Source: Marivirga aurantiaca (GTDB lineage: Bacteria > Bacteroidota > Bacteroidia > Cytophagales > Cyclobacteriaceae). From it: a stretch of 64,000 nucleotides of DNA. The notes beneath the pieces were generated by a model. It saw only the letters and a list, made by a program, of their open reading frames with translations. It ran no database searches and had not been told where the DNA came from. Positions 38,050 through 45,867 of this stretch are shown one piece after another. The translations under genes were made by a program, and so were the position numbers. Location of the stretch: contig NZ_JAEQBW010000002.1 in the NCBI RefSeq assembly GCF_016679925.1, forward strand, positions 186,001 through 250,000. Direction: 5' to 3'. Every line of letters starts with the position of its first letter. Position 1 is the stretch's first letter.

Positions 38050-38291
38050 ATATTAAGTTAAAGAAAGGGATGTTGTAGTGGGGTAAAGCAATAAAAGTAA
38101 AAGGGTGGATAAAGATTTTTTAAGTTTTTTCGAATACCAAAAGAAAAAGCCTATTAATTAAAAGTATTTACCATAGCTATAGTAAGTAGCAGTTGATTTG
38201 GCAATTGTATAAGGCTGTCCTGGCTTAGCAATTAGAAAAACCTTATGCTTCTTACTAGGTAAAATGATTTAGTGAGTTCTAATCCTTAACC

Positions 38292-38323
38292 AAAAAAAGC
38301 GTCAAACTTTCGTTCAACGCTTT
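38292..38323 (-). terminator. asnS terminator
   Basis: Read on the minus strand AAAGCGT pairs with ACGCTTT around an 18-base loop and runs straight into seven T residues, 22 bases after the asnS stop. Confidence 0.85.
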
Positions 38324-38344
38324 CTACCTTATGATTTCAATACT

Positions 38345-39796
38345 TTAAAACTCTGCATTGTCCGGGGTCCTCGGGAAAGGAATAACATCCCTGATATTGC
38401 CCATGCCGGTCACAAATAGCATAAGCCTTTCAAAGCCTAGTCCGAAGCCGCTATGTGGGGCGGTACCAAATTTACGGGTATCTAAATACCACCATAAATC
38501 TTCTTCAGGAATATGCATTTCACCCATTCTGGCCTGTAGTTTTTCCAGTCGCTCTTCCCTTTGGGAGCCACCTACTATTTCTCCAATACCCGGGAATAAA
38601 ATATCCATGGCAGCCACTGTTTTATCATCCTCATTCTGACGCATATAAAATGCCTTGATCTCTTTTGGGTAGTTATAAATTACTACTGGTTTTTTGAAAT
38701 GCTTCTCCACCAAATATCTTTCATGTTCCGATTGGAGATCAGCACCCCAATCTTCAATAATATAATTGAACTTCTTCTTTTTGTTAGGCTTACTGTTTTT
38801 CAAAATTTCAATGGCTTCAGTATAGGTTATGCGCTCGAAATCATTGTCAAGAATAAACTGTAACCTTTCCAGCAGGCTCATTTCCTGTCTTTCGGTTTGC
38901 GGCTTGTTCTTTTCTTCCTCTTCAGCCCTTGCAGATAAAAACTGCAAATCATCCTGACAATTGGTAATGGCATATTTTACCACATATTTCAATAAATCCT
39001 CAGCTAGCTGTATGTTATCCTGCAATTCATAAAAAGCCATTTCAGGCTCTATCATCCAGAATTCAGCTAAATGCCGGGTAGTGTTGGAGTTTTCAGCTCT
39101 GAAAGTAGGGCCGAAAGTATAAATTTCCCCTAGGGCCATGGCACCTAACTCGCCTTCCAACTGACCGGAAACCGTTAAATTGGTTTCACTGCCAAAGAAA
39201 TCTTTTTTATAATCTACCTCACCTTCTTCGGTTAAAGGGATTTTTTTCAAGTCGAAATTTGTCACATGAAAAGTTTCGCCTGCACCTTCCGCATCGCTCC
39301 CTGTTATGATAGGCGTATGCAAATTGTAAAATCCTTTTTCATGGAAAAACTGGTGTACAGCAAAGGAAAGAGCATGTCTCACTCTGAAAACAGCACCAAA
39401 AGTATTGCTACGCATGCGCAAATGAGCTATTTCACGCATAAACTCCATTGAATGCTTCTTAGGCTGCAAAGGATATTTTTCAGGATCAGCTGTTCCCAGT
39501 ACTTCTATTTGCTCAGCAACAACTTCCACGGCTTGCCCACTTCCAGCAGATTCAACCACCTTACCAATTACACTGATAGCAGCTCCGGTAGTGATTTTTT
39601 TCAATGTATCCTCACTGATGACAGCAGGATCTGCTACTATTTGGATGTTATTGATTGTAGAACCATCATTTAAAGCAATAAAGTTAACATTCTTATTTCC
39701 CCTCTTAGTTCTTACCCATCCTTTTACTAAAGTCGGCTGATTGCTGGCCTGCTCCGTTAATAACTTTTTAATCTTAATTCTCGCTGGAACCGTCAT
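38345..39796 (-). CDS. asnS: Asparaginyl-tRNA synthetase
   Basis: A 483-residue class IIb aminoacyl-tRNA synthetase, using the ATG at 39796. An N-terminal OB-fold anticodon-binding domain ([20 protein letters not shown]) leads to the catalytic core. Motif 2 is [20 protein letters not shown] and motif 3 is [16 protein letters not shown]. An acidic, Gln-rich loop near residue 300 ([14 protein letters not shown]) separates catalytic segments, as is usual in Bacteroidota AsnRS. It is divergent from rpoN. Confidence 0.96.
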   Translation of the reverse strand: MTVPARIKIKKLLTEQASNQPTLVKGWVRTKRGNKNVNFIALNDGSTINNIQIVADPAVISEDTLKKITTGAAISVIGKVVESAGSGQAVEVVAEQIEVLGTADPEKYPLQPKKHSMEFMREIAHLRMRSNTFGAVFRVRHALSFAVHQFFHEKGFYNLHTPIITGSDAEGAGETFHVTNFDLKKIPLTEEGEVDYKKDFFGSETNLTVSGQLEGELGAMALGEIYTFGPTFRAENSNTTRHLAEFWMIEPEMAFYELQDNIQLAEDLLKYVVKYAITNCQDDLQFLSARAEEEEKNKPQTERQEMSLLERLQFILDNDFERITYTEAIEILKNSKPNKKKKFNYIIEDWGADLQSEHERYLVEKHFKKPVVIYNYPKEIKAFYMRQNEDDKTVAAMDILFPGIGEIVGGSQREERLEKLQARMGEMHIPEEDLWWYLDTRKFGTAPHSGFGLGFERLMLFVTGMGNIRDVIPFPRTPDNAEF

Positions 39797-40041
39797 ATAA
39801 TATTTGCGTTTAACAATGGTACAAAATCGAGGCAAAAAAACGATATTTTAGCCTTTTTATCAAAGATTTAAAGAATTTAAATAAATTTGAATTGATTCTA
39901 TTGGTTCCATCCCGAATTTATTGAGAAATTTACAGCGTTTAGTGGTCGTTTTTGATTTTTTAAACAGTTGAAATTACCTTATCTTAAGGTGTAAAATAGA
40001 GAATAATAATAATTGGCACAATTTTTAGTTTTTAAACTTCT

Positions 40042-41469
40042 ATGCAGAAACTCATATTAACACAAGGTCTAGGTCAGCGTTTATCTCCGCAGCAAATCCA
40101 ATTTATCAAATTGCTGCAGGTTCCTACTGCTGAGCTCGATAGCCGCATTGAAGAAGAACTTGAAATAAACCCTGCTTTGGAAGAAGGCAAGGAGGAGGAT
40201 GATTCAGCTGATGAATATGAGGAGGATACTAGTAATGACGAAATCGACATCAATGATTATTTGCAGGATGATGATTATGCCGGTTATAAAATGCAAAGTG
40301 ATAATGGCGGACAGGAAGAGGAAAGGGAGATGCCTATTGCCGTCAGCACTTCATTGAATGATCAGCTCATGACACAATTGGGCTTTTTGGGGTTGGATTC
40401 CAGAAGGGAGAAAATCGGGAAGCAACTCATTGGTAGTATTGAGAGTGATGGCTACATCCGCAGAGAACTTGATGCCATTGTAAATGATCTGGCCTTTTCT
40501 CAAAATGTGGAAACAGATGAGGAAGAAGTTGAGGAAGTTTTGATGTTGATCCAGGATTTCGACCCGGCTGGTATAGCTGCACGAAATCTACAGGAATGTT
40601 TATTACTACAACTTGAAAGAAGAATTGAACAATCGGAAGCCAATAAGCTGGCTGCTCAGATTATTGATGTTTGCTTTGAGGAATTTAGTAAAAAGCATTA
40701 CGAAAAAATCATTAAGAAACTCAATATTGAAGATGAGGATTTATTTAAAGAGGCGGTTAATGCGATTACCAAACTTAATCCGAAGCCAGGTGGCTCAGGA
40801 TCAGGCCTGGTAAAAACGCAATATCTAATGCCTGATTTTATCCTCAATAATCAGCATGGAGAATTAGTGTTGAGTCTTAATTCCAGAAATGCTCCTGATC
40901 TACGCGTGAGTTCATCTTATTCTGAAATGATGAAAGCTTATGACAAGAGCGATAAAAAAGACAAGAAGTTAAAAGAAACAGTTGGCTTTGTAAAGCAAAA
41001 ACTGGATGCAGCTAAATGGTTTATTGATGCTATTAAACAAAGACAGCTGACATTATTGAATACCATGCAGGCCATTTTGGAATATCAATATGAGTTTTTT
41101 AAAGATGGTGATGAAAGTAAATTACGCCCTATGATTCTGAAGGACATAGCCGAAAAGATTGATATGGATATTTCTACTGTTTCCAGAGTAGCTAACAGTA
41201 AATCAGTACAGACAGAATTTGGTATTTATCCTTTGAAATATTTCTTCTCTGAAGGTATAGCTACAGATTCAGGTGAGGATGTGAGTTCTCGCGAAGTTAA
41301 AAATACACTAAAGTCTTTCATTGATAAAGAAGATAAAAGTAAGCCTTTATCTGATGATAAATTGGAGAAATTATTAAAAGAAAAAGGGTATCAGATTGCC
41401 CGCAGAACGGTGGCCAAATACCGAGAGCAGTTAAACATTCCTGTAGCACGATTAAGAAAAGAATTGTAG
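40042..41469 (+). CDS. rpoN: RNA polymerase sigma-54 factor
   Basis: A 475-residue alternative sigma factor. The N-terminal activator-interacting region is Gln-rich (LGQRLSPQQIQFIKLLQVP), followed by an acidic linker. The core-binding domain follows, then the helix-turn-helix DIAEKIDMDISTVSRVANSK (about 373-392), and the C-terminal RpoN box RRTVAKYREQLNIPVARLR. It directs promoters of the -24/-12 type that need an AAA+ activator; none is in this window. The stop overlaps the GTG of the next gene by one base. Confidence 0.96.
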   Translation: MQKLILTQGLGQRLSPQQIQFIKLLQVPTAELDSRIEEELEINPALEEGKEEDDSADEYEEDTSNDEIDINDYLQDDDYAGYKMQSDNGGQEEEREMPIAVSTSLNDQLMTQLGFLGLDSRREKIGKQLIGSIESDGYIRRELDAIVNDLAFSQNVETDEEEVEEVLMLIQDFDPAGIAARNLQECLLLQLERRIEQSEANKLAAQIIDVCFEEFSKKHYEKIIKKLNIEDEDLFKEAVNAITKLNPKPGGSGSGLVKTQYLMPDFILNNQHGELVLSLNSRNAPDLRVSSSYSEMMKAYDKSDKKDKKLKETVGFVKQKLDAAKWFIDAIKQRQLTLLNTMQAILEYQYEFFKDGDESKLRPMILKDIAEKIDMDISTVSRVANSKSVQTEFGIYPLKYFFSEGIATDSGEDVSSREVKNTLKSFIDKEDKSKPLSDDKLEKLLKEKGYQIARRTVAKYREQLNIPVARLRKEL

Positions 41470-42089
41470 TGAGCATCCGTGCCGCAAAATTTATATCGAT
41501 AGCTTTTCAGCCGTTGCTTATGCCCAGCTATATCTTCCTGGGCATATTGTTTTTTATCCCTTATTCATTAGGTTTTCAGCCGGATTTGAGCTGGCGCTTT
41601 ATGGTGATGGTTTTAATGACCACCTTTTTAATCCCATTAATGGGGGTGTTGTTATTAAATTTCACTAAGAACATAAGTAATTTAAATATGGAAATCAGGA
41701 GGGAGAGGTTCATTCCATTCTTTTTTAATTCCTTATTTTACATGGCTACCACTTATTTGTTTTGGGAGAAATTTCGTTTCCCTCCCTTAGTCAATTATGT
41801 AATGGTTTCTATTACTTTCAGCATTGTACTTCTCACTATTATTACTTTATTTTGGAAGATAAGTGCACATGCTATTGCTGTTTCAGGAGCCACAGGTATT
41901 TATTTTGCTTTGCTGTTTCAAACGGAAAGTTCCAATTTGTACATGGGGCTCGCTCTTTGCTTTGCCCTTTGTGGCCTTGTAGCCTCAGCTCGCTTAAAAT
42001 TGCTGGTACATAGTGTAAGTCAGGTTTGGGCAGGCTTAGCATTGGGATTTTTGATAAATTTTCTGACGATATTAATTTTAAACAGATAA
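41469..42089 (+). CDS. PAP2-like membrane protein
   Basis: A 206-residue protein with about six membrane helices, starting at a GTG that overlaps the rpoN stop. The pattern RRERFIPFF, then SAHAIAVSGATG, then SARLKLLVHSVSQVWAGLALGF echoes the three PAP2 phosphatase motifs (KxxxxxxRP, PSGH, SRxxxxxHxxxD), but key residues are changed: SGH is SGATG and the final Asp is Gly. It may be a degenerate lipid phosphatase without activity. Its position behind rpoN recurs in this phylum. Confidence 0.65.
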   Translation: MSIRAAKFISIAFQPLLMPSYIFLGILFFIPYSLGFQPDLSWRFMVMVLMTTFLIPLMGVLLLNFTKNISNLNMEIRRERFIPFFFNSLFYMATTYLFWEKFRFPPLVNYVMVSITFSIVLLTIITLFWKISAHAIAVSGATGIYFALLFQTESSNLYMGLALCFALCGLVASARLKLLVHSVSQVWAGLALGFLINFLTILILNR

Positions 42090-42092
42090 AAA

Positions 42093-42872
42093 ATGTACGA
42101 GTTTTTAAAATATGATCTAAGTGAAGGTGTTTGTACCATCACTTTTAACAGGCCGGAATTTTATAATGCTTTTAATGATGGCATTAGTTATGAATTCCAG
42201 AATGCCTTAAAAAGTGCTGCCAAAGACGAAGCGGTAAGGGTAGTGGTTATCACAGGTGAAGGAAAGGCTTTTTGTTCCGGGCAGGATTTAAAATCTGCAA
42301 GGGACGATGATGACAAAATGTTTTACAATTCGCTTGAGAAGAGGTATAATCCGATCATCCGATCCATGAGAAGCCTTCCTAAGCCTATCATTGCAAGGTT
42401 GAATGGCGTGGCCGCGGGGGCAGGTTGCTCACTGGCACTCGCAGCAGATATGATTGTGGCAGCTGAATCCGCCAAAATGGTAGAAGTTTTTATTAATATT
42501 GGTTTAGTGCCTGATTCAGGTTCTTCCTTCTTTCTGCCAAACCTGGTAGGTTATCAAAAAGCTTTTGAACTATGTGCGATGGGTACAAAAGTAAGTGCTA
42601 GAGAAGCTTTTGAGTTGGGGATAATCAATAAGGTTGTGCCGGATGAGGAATTGGATGAAGCAGTAAAATCCTATACCGATTATTTTGCCAAAGCCCCTAC
42701 CAAATCTATAGGTATGATCAAGAAAATGCTGAACAAGGCTTCTTCGTCTTCATTAGATGAAATGCTGGAATATGAAAAATACAGTCAGCAAATAGCTGGC
42801 ACTTCTGATGATTATAAAGAAGGTAAACAGGCTTTTCTGGATAAGAGAAAGCCCGAGTTTAAAGGAGTTTAA
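42093..42872 (+). CDS. Enoyl-CoA hydratase/isomerase, PaaG-like
   Basis: A 259-residue crotonase-fold enzyme. Oxyanion-hole segments are GKAFCSGQDLKSA near 65 and NGVAAGAGCSLALAADM near 105. The NIGLVPDSGSSFFLP stretch near 136 has Asp where hydratases have the second Glu. This, with FYNAFNDGISYEF, is typical of PaaG, the ring 1,2-epoxyphenylacetyl-CoA isomerase, but no other paa genes are present. It may be co-transcribed with rpoN. A strong terminator follows. Confidence 0.85.
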   Translation: MYEFLKYDLSEGVCTITFNRPEFYNAFNDGISYEFQNALKSAAKDEAVRVVVITGEGKAFCSGQDLKSARDDDDKMFYNSLEKRYNPIIRSMRSLPKPIIARLNGVAAGAGCSLALAADMIVAAESAKMVEVFINIGLVPDSGSSFFLPNLVGYQKAFELCAMGTKVSAREAFELGIINKVVPDEELDEAVKSYTDYFAKAPTKSIGMIKKMLNKASSSSLDEMLEYEKYSQQIAGTSDDYKEGKQAFLDKRKPEFKGV

Positions 42873-42898
42873 ATATTTTAATAAAAAAGTAGATGCCA

Positions 42899-42936
42899 TA
42901 AAAAAGTCCATGCTTTTCAAGAGCATGGACTTTTTT
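42899..42936. terminator. Bidirectional terminator after the PaaG-like gene
   Basis: AGTCCATGCT pairs with AGCATGGACT around a short loop, with A and T runs on the two sides. It separates convergent genes. Confidence 0.9.
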
Positions 42937-42959
42937 ATGGTATCAAATGTTCGTCATTT

Positions 42960-42978
42960 CCCCGATAGGCTATCGGGG
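42960..42978. repeat. Short palindrome CCCCGATAG/CTATCGGGG
   Basis: A 9-base perfect inverted repeat around one G, 24 bases after a terminator. It belongs to the same sequence family as the palindromes at 43933, 49691 and 59215. Confidence 0.85.
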
Positions 42979-43034
42979 GGCTTATTTTCAAGTAGTTACA
43001 AATGATTCTCTTGTAATTGCTTAATAGGCTCTAT

Positions 43035-43775
43035 TTAAAATAAATTAATACTTAATCCAAATCTGTATGGGGTAGCTGAAGTATTTTCAGGACCTCTTCC
43101 CGGATTAAACAATTCAGATACGTCATAATTAAAGAAAGCACCAAATCCGGCAATTCCTACCCTCACATGAGCTCCGTAGCGAAATTGATTTAACTCAAAG
43201 CCTTCTTTTCGTTTAAGCTTTTTAGTATCCTCATTTTCAACATATTTAATTTTTGTTTTACCGTTAATTAAATAACCAATACTTCCACCGGCAGCAAGAA
43301 ATAAACCTCTTCCAATTTTGTCTTTATTGAAGTAGTACCTGAATTCAATAGGGATATTGATATAATTGGCTTCAAATTTTGATTTCTCAACAAATCCATC
43401 TCCAATTATATTGTTGCCAATGGAATCAAGAAAAACAGTTTGCCCTTCATCAAGAACGCTTTCAGTGTAATTAAGTGTAAGAGCAGTGTCTAAAGCATAT
43501 TTTTCAAAAGAGAAAGAAAAACCTCCATTGAAAGTGAAATTTGTATTCCCGAGACGAACAGGATAGGAATAACCTGCTGAGAAATAGTTGTTTCCAAAAG
43601 TCTTTAGTTTCATGGCTTCCACACTATTATGTGCCAACATGTTTAGCCCGAATGATAAAGTTAAATCTCCGGGAAGGTCAGGACGAGGACCAAAAGTATT
43701 TTTTTCTTTAAGGTTTTGCGAATGCGCTGATAGGATTGTGATAAATAAAAGGCTAAGCGTCAATAATTTCTTCAT
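43035..43775 (-). CDS. Outer-membrane beta-barrel protein (PorT-like)
   Basis: A 246-residue protein from the ATG at 43775, giving a signal peptide ending ILSAHSQ. The mature part is an eight-strand-type barrel with aromatic strands (YFSAGYSYPVRLGNTNFTF, YINIPIEFRYYFNKD, GLFLAAGGSIGYLING) and a terminal strand RFGLSINLF. This is the OMP_b-brl_2/PorT-like family of Bacteroidota. Function unknown. The longer frame adds 11 residues before the signal and is unlikely. Confidence 0.78.
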   Translation of the reverse strand: MKKLLTLSLLFITILSAHSQNLKEKNTFGPRPDLPGDLTLSFGLNMLAHNSVEAMKLKTFGNNYFSAGYSYPVRLGNTNFTFNGGFSFSFEKYALDTALTLNYTESVLDEGQTVFLDSIGNNIIGDGFVEKSKFEANYINIPIEFRYYFNKDKIGRGLFLAAGGSIGYLINGKTKIKYVENEDTKKLKRKEGFELNQFRYGAHVRVGIAGFGAFFNYDVSELFNPGRGPENTSATPYRFGLSINLF

Positions 43776-43920
43776 AAATGATTTGTGGTTTTCACTTTCA
43801 GCGGACAAAGATAGTGTTTTAATTTATAGCATAAATAATTAAAAGGCTTTTCTTATCCTGAATAATTCCATAGATTTGCAAACTGATTCTCAAACGTAGT
43901 TTCAGAATTTTTATTGTAAT

Positions 43921-44002
43921 GGCTTCGTAGCTCTTCCGATAGCTATCGGAAGAATAGAGCATCCCGCTAGGGCGGGAAGGTTACAGGATAGAGTCCTGTC
44001 AC
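43921..44002 (+). pseudogene. Degenerate tRNA-Arg copy 1
   Basis: Begins exactly like the intact tRNA (GGCTTCGTAGCTC). The D loop is then enlarged by the 20-base palindrome CTTCCGATAGCTATCGGAAG (43933-43952). The anticodon arm is replaced by TCCCGCTAGGGCGGGA (43962-43977), with no anticodon loop, and the T-like arm is CAGGA/TCCTG. The 3' acceptor half CGAGGTC is missing. It cannot be a working tRNA, though each arm still pairs. Confidence 0.8.
43933..43952. repeat. 20-bp palindrome in the D arm of tRNA-Arg copy 1
   Basis: CTTCCGATAGCTATCGGAAG is its own reverse complement. A decayed version sits at the same place in copy 4 (about 44584-44602). The GATAGCTATC centre is shared with the palindromes at 42960 and 59215. 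Confidence 0.9.
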
Positions 44003-44041
44003 AAGCAAGCTTTAAAAGAATAAATAAAACAGTCAATATAT

Positions 44042-44115
44042 GGCTTCGTAGCTCAATTGAATAGAGCACCTGATTACGGCTCAGGAGGTTGCAGGTTTGA
44101 ATCCTGCCGAGGTCA
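44042..44115 (+). tRNA. tRNA-Arg (anticodon ACG)
   Basis: The only intact member of four tandem copies. The acceptor GGCTTCG/CGAGGTC has two G-U pairs, the D stem is GCTC/GAGC, the anticodon stem CCTGA/TCAGG holds loop TTACGGC, and the T arm GCAGG TTTGAAT CCTGC is canonical. The discriminator is A and no CCA is encoded. ACG reads CGN Arg codons after A34 is changed to inosine. Confidence 0.93.
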
Positions 44116-44119
44116 CTAA

Positions 44120-44147
44120 AGCTTGCTCTAACCAGCAGGCTTTTTTT
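44120..44147 (+). terminator. tRNA-Arg terminator
   Basis: GCTTGCT pairs with AGCAGGC (one G-U) around CTAACC and is followed by seven T residues. Near-identical copies follow degenerate tRNA copies 3 (about 44474-44501) and 4 (about 44688-44714). Confidence 0.85.
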
Positions 44148-44152
44148 ATGTC

Positions 44153-44395
44153 ATGAGTTTTCAAGTTTATATATTATACAGTAAAAAGCTTGGTCAATAT
44201 TATGTAGGTCAAACTTCCGATATAGAAGAGCGACTCATAAGGCATAATCTAGGTCATGGGAAGCATACAAGGAAGGGCGTTCCCTGGATTTTGGTTTGGA
44301 GCATTGAGGTAGCTGATCGGAGTGAAGCAATGAAATTAGAGACAAAGATAAAGAAACGAGGAGCGGCACGTTTCTTAAAGGATTTACCTTCATAG
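44153..44395 (+). CDS. GIY-YIG endonuclease-domain protein
   Basis: An 80-residue single-domain protein. The GIY-YIG signature appears as VYILYSKKLGQYYVGQ, followed by the catalytic Arg region IEERLIRHN, a short HTRKGVPWILVWS strand and the metal-binding Glu region RSEAMKLETKIKKRG. All expected active-site residues are present. This UvrC/homing-nuclease fold cuts DNA. The gene starts 5 bases after the T tract of the tRNA-Arg terminator, inside the repeated unit, so its own promoter is unclear and read-through from the tRNA is possible. A decayed copy of its first codons follows tRNA copy 3. Confidence 0.9.
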   Translation: MSFQVYILYSKKLGQYYVGQTSDIEERLIRHNLGHGKHTRKGVPWILVWSIEVADRSEAMKLETKIKKRGAARFLKDLPS

Positions 44396-44399
44396 CTAT

Positions 44400-44467
44400 G
44401 GCTAGGTAGCTCAATTGAATAGAGCATCCCGCTATCAGCGGGAAGGTTGCAGAATTCTGCGAGGTCA
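44400..44467 (+). pseudogene. Degenerate tRNA-Arg copy 3
   Basis: The D arm (GCTCAATTGAATAGAGC) equals that of the intact gene. The anticodon arm is replaced by TCCCGCT ATC AGCGGGA with a 3-base loop and no anticodon. The T arm has lost its loop, leaving the palindrome GCAGAATTCTGC, and the acceptor pairs only partly (GGCTAGG against GAGGTC). The following terminator and an ATGTCCAAAATTTCAAGTTT stretch match the region behind the intact tRNA, including the start of the GIY-YIG gene. Confidence 0.8.
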
Positions 44468-44571
44468 CTATAAAGCTTGCTCTAACCGGCAGGCTTTTTT
44501 TATGTCCAAAATTTCAAGTTTACCTATTCTGTGGTTTGGGTCGTTTTCTAAATGATCTATCTTCAAGCTAT

Positions 44572-44682
44572 GGCTTCGTAGCTCTTCCGATAGTTATGGG
44601 AAGAATAGGGCATATGATTACGGCTCAGGAGTTAGCAGAGCCTGTGCCGAACTTACTCGGCATTTGAATCCTGCCGAGGTCA
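44572..44682 (+). pseudogene. Degenerate tRNA-Arg copy 4
   Basis: Retains the acceptor halves GGCTTCG and CGAGGTC and the anticodon stretch GATTACGGCTCAGG, but has two insertions. The D loop holds a decayed CTTCCGATAGTTATGGGAAG, and the T arm is split after GCAG by about 24 bases containing the hairpin TGCCGA/TCGGCA. At 111 bases it is too long for a tRNA. A weakened terminator copy follows. Confidence 0.8.
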
Positions 44683-44835
44683 CAAAAGCTTGCTCTAACC
44701 GGCAGTCTCTTTTTGTGGATGGAGTTATTACTTGCAGCTATCACTATGAAAGTCCTCTAAATGTTTACTTAACCCACTAATTAGGGATAATGAAGAAAAG
44801 AATGTTTTTATGAAATTGTGTAGAGTTAACAATAT

Positions 44836-45777
44836 ATGCATCTTTATAAAAATAATATAGCTCTCTTGTTTTCTTTCATTGCCATGGCTTGTCAACCTAA
44901 TACATTACAAATTGAAATTTTAGAAACAAAAGTTCTAGATGGCGTACCTAGTGCTTCCGGAATGGCTATTTCTGGTATGGACATCTATTTAATAGGGGAT
45001 GATAGCCCTTTTCTATTTCAATTGGATGACAACTTTAATATAGTGTCTAAAACAACTATTTTTTCAATAGAAAACTTATCTGATGAACAAATCCCCAAGC
45101 CATTGAAGCCTGATTTTGAAGCTATGGAAATGGTGAATGAAGATGAGATTATTTTATTCGGATCAGGCTCTAAATCACCTGAAAGGGATTATTTTGTTAG
45201 GGTATTATTAGGCAAAACTCTATCTATTAAGAAATATCAGATCAGTGCTTTTTATCATTATTTAAAAGGGATACAAGAAGTACATAATAATGAATTGAAT
45301 ATTGAAGCCGTTGCTTTGGTGGATCAAGAATTGTTATTGTTTAACCGAAGTGGTAATTTAATATTCCTTTTTAATTACGATAATTTTTTGCGTGCTATTC
45401 AGAATGAAATACCTTTTCCCAAACCTCAAATAATTAAAATGGATTTGCCAGCTATTAAAGGGATTGAAGCAGGTGTTTCCGGAGCTACTATCACTAACAA
45501 TTCCACACATTTAATCCTTTCCGCTTCAGTGGAAGATACTGATAACGCATATGATGACGGGGCAATTCTAGGGAGTTTCATTGGGATAGTAGATATAGCC
45601 AGTATTGATGATCAGAATGCCTGGCGCTGGACTTTAATAGGTGCTACTAATAAATTTATCAAGGTGGAATCTGTGTCTGTTTTCAATCAAATATCAGCTA
45701 ATGAAGCAGAGCTATTATTGGTGACTGATAGCGATGGGGGTGAATCTCTCTTGTTGAGAGGCCGATTGAAGTGGTGA
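44836..45777 (+). CDS. Hypothetical lipoprotein, beta-propeller-like
   Basis: A 313-residue protein with a lipoprotein signal peptide (FIAMAC). Repeating strand-rich units such as GMDIYLIGDDSPFLFQLD, EIILFGSGSKSPERDYF, LLLFNRSGNLIFLFNYDN and AELLLVTDSDGG suggest a beta-propeller, close to the DUF6929 family as I recall it. There is no catalytic motif. It is convergent with the first DUF4842-like gene and lies directly behind the tRNA-Arg repeat array. Confidence 0.65.
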   Translation: MHLYKNNIALLFSFIAMACQPNTLQIEILETKVLDGVPSASGMAISGMDIYLIGDDSPFLFQLDDNFNIVSKTTIFSIENLSDEQIPKPLKPDFEAMEMVNEDEIILFGSGSKSPERDYFVRVLLGKTLSIKKYQISAFYHYLKGIQEVHNNELNIEAVALVDQELLLFNRSGNLIFLFNYDNFLRAIQNEIPFPKPQIIKMDLPAIKGIEAGVSGATITNNSTHLILSASVEDTDNAYDDGAILGSFIGIVDIASIDDQNAWRWTLIGATNKFIKVESVSVFNQISANEAELLLVTDSDGGESLLLRGRLKW

Positions 45778-45817
45778 TGTGAGGGTAAACCTCTCTCAAA
45801 TCCAGATGTATTCTATA

Positions 45818-45851
45818 GAAAAGGATACCTTCTATTGAAGATATCCTTTTT
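45818..45851. terminator. Bidirectional terminator
   Basis: AAAAGGATA pairs with TATCCTTTT between the convergent genes ending at 45777 and 45868, with A and T runs on each side. Confidence 0.8.
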
Positions 45852-45867
45852 CAACTGTGATCAGAGC

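Noticed and set aside
43921-44720. A CRISPR array
   Set aside because: Repeats are tRNA-sized, irregularly spaced and diverged; no short identical repeats with unique spacers and no cas genes.
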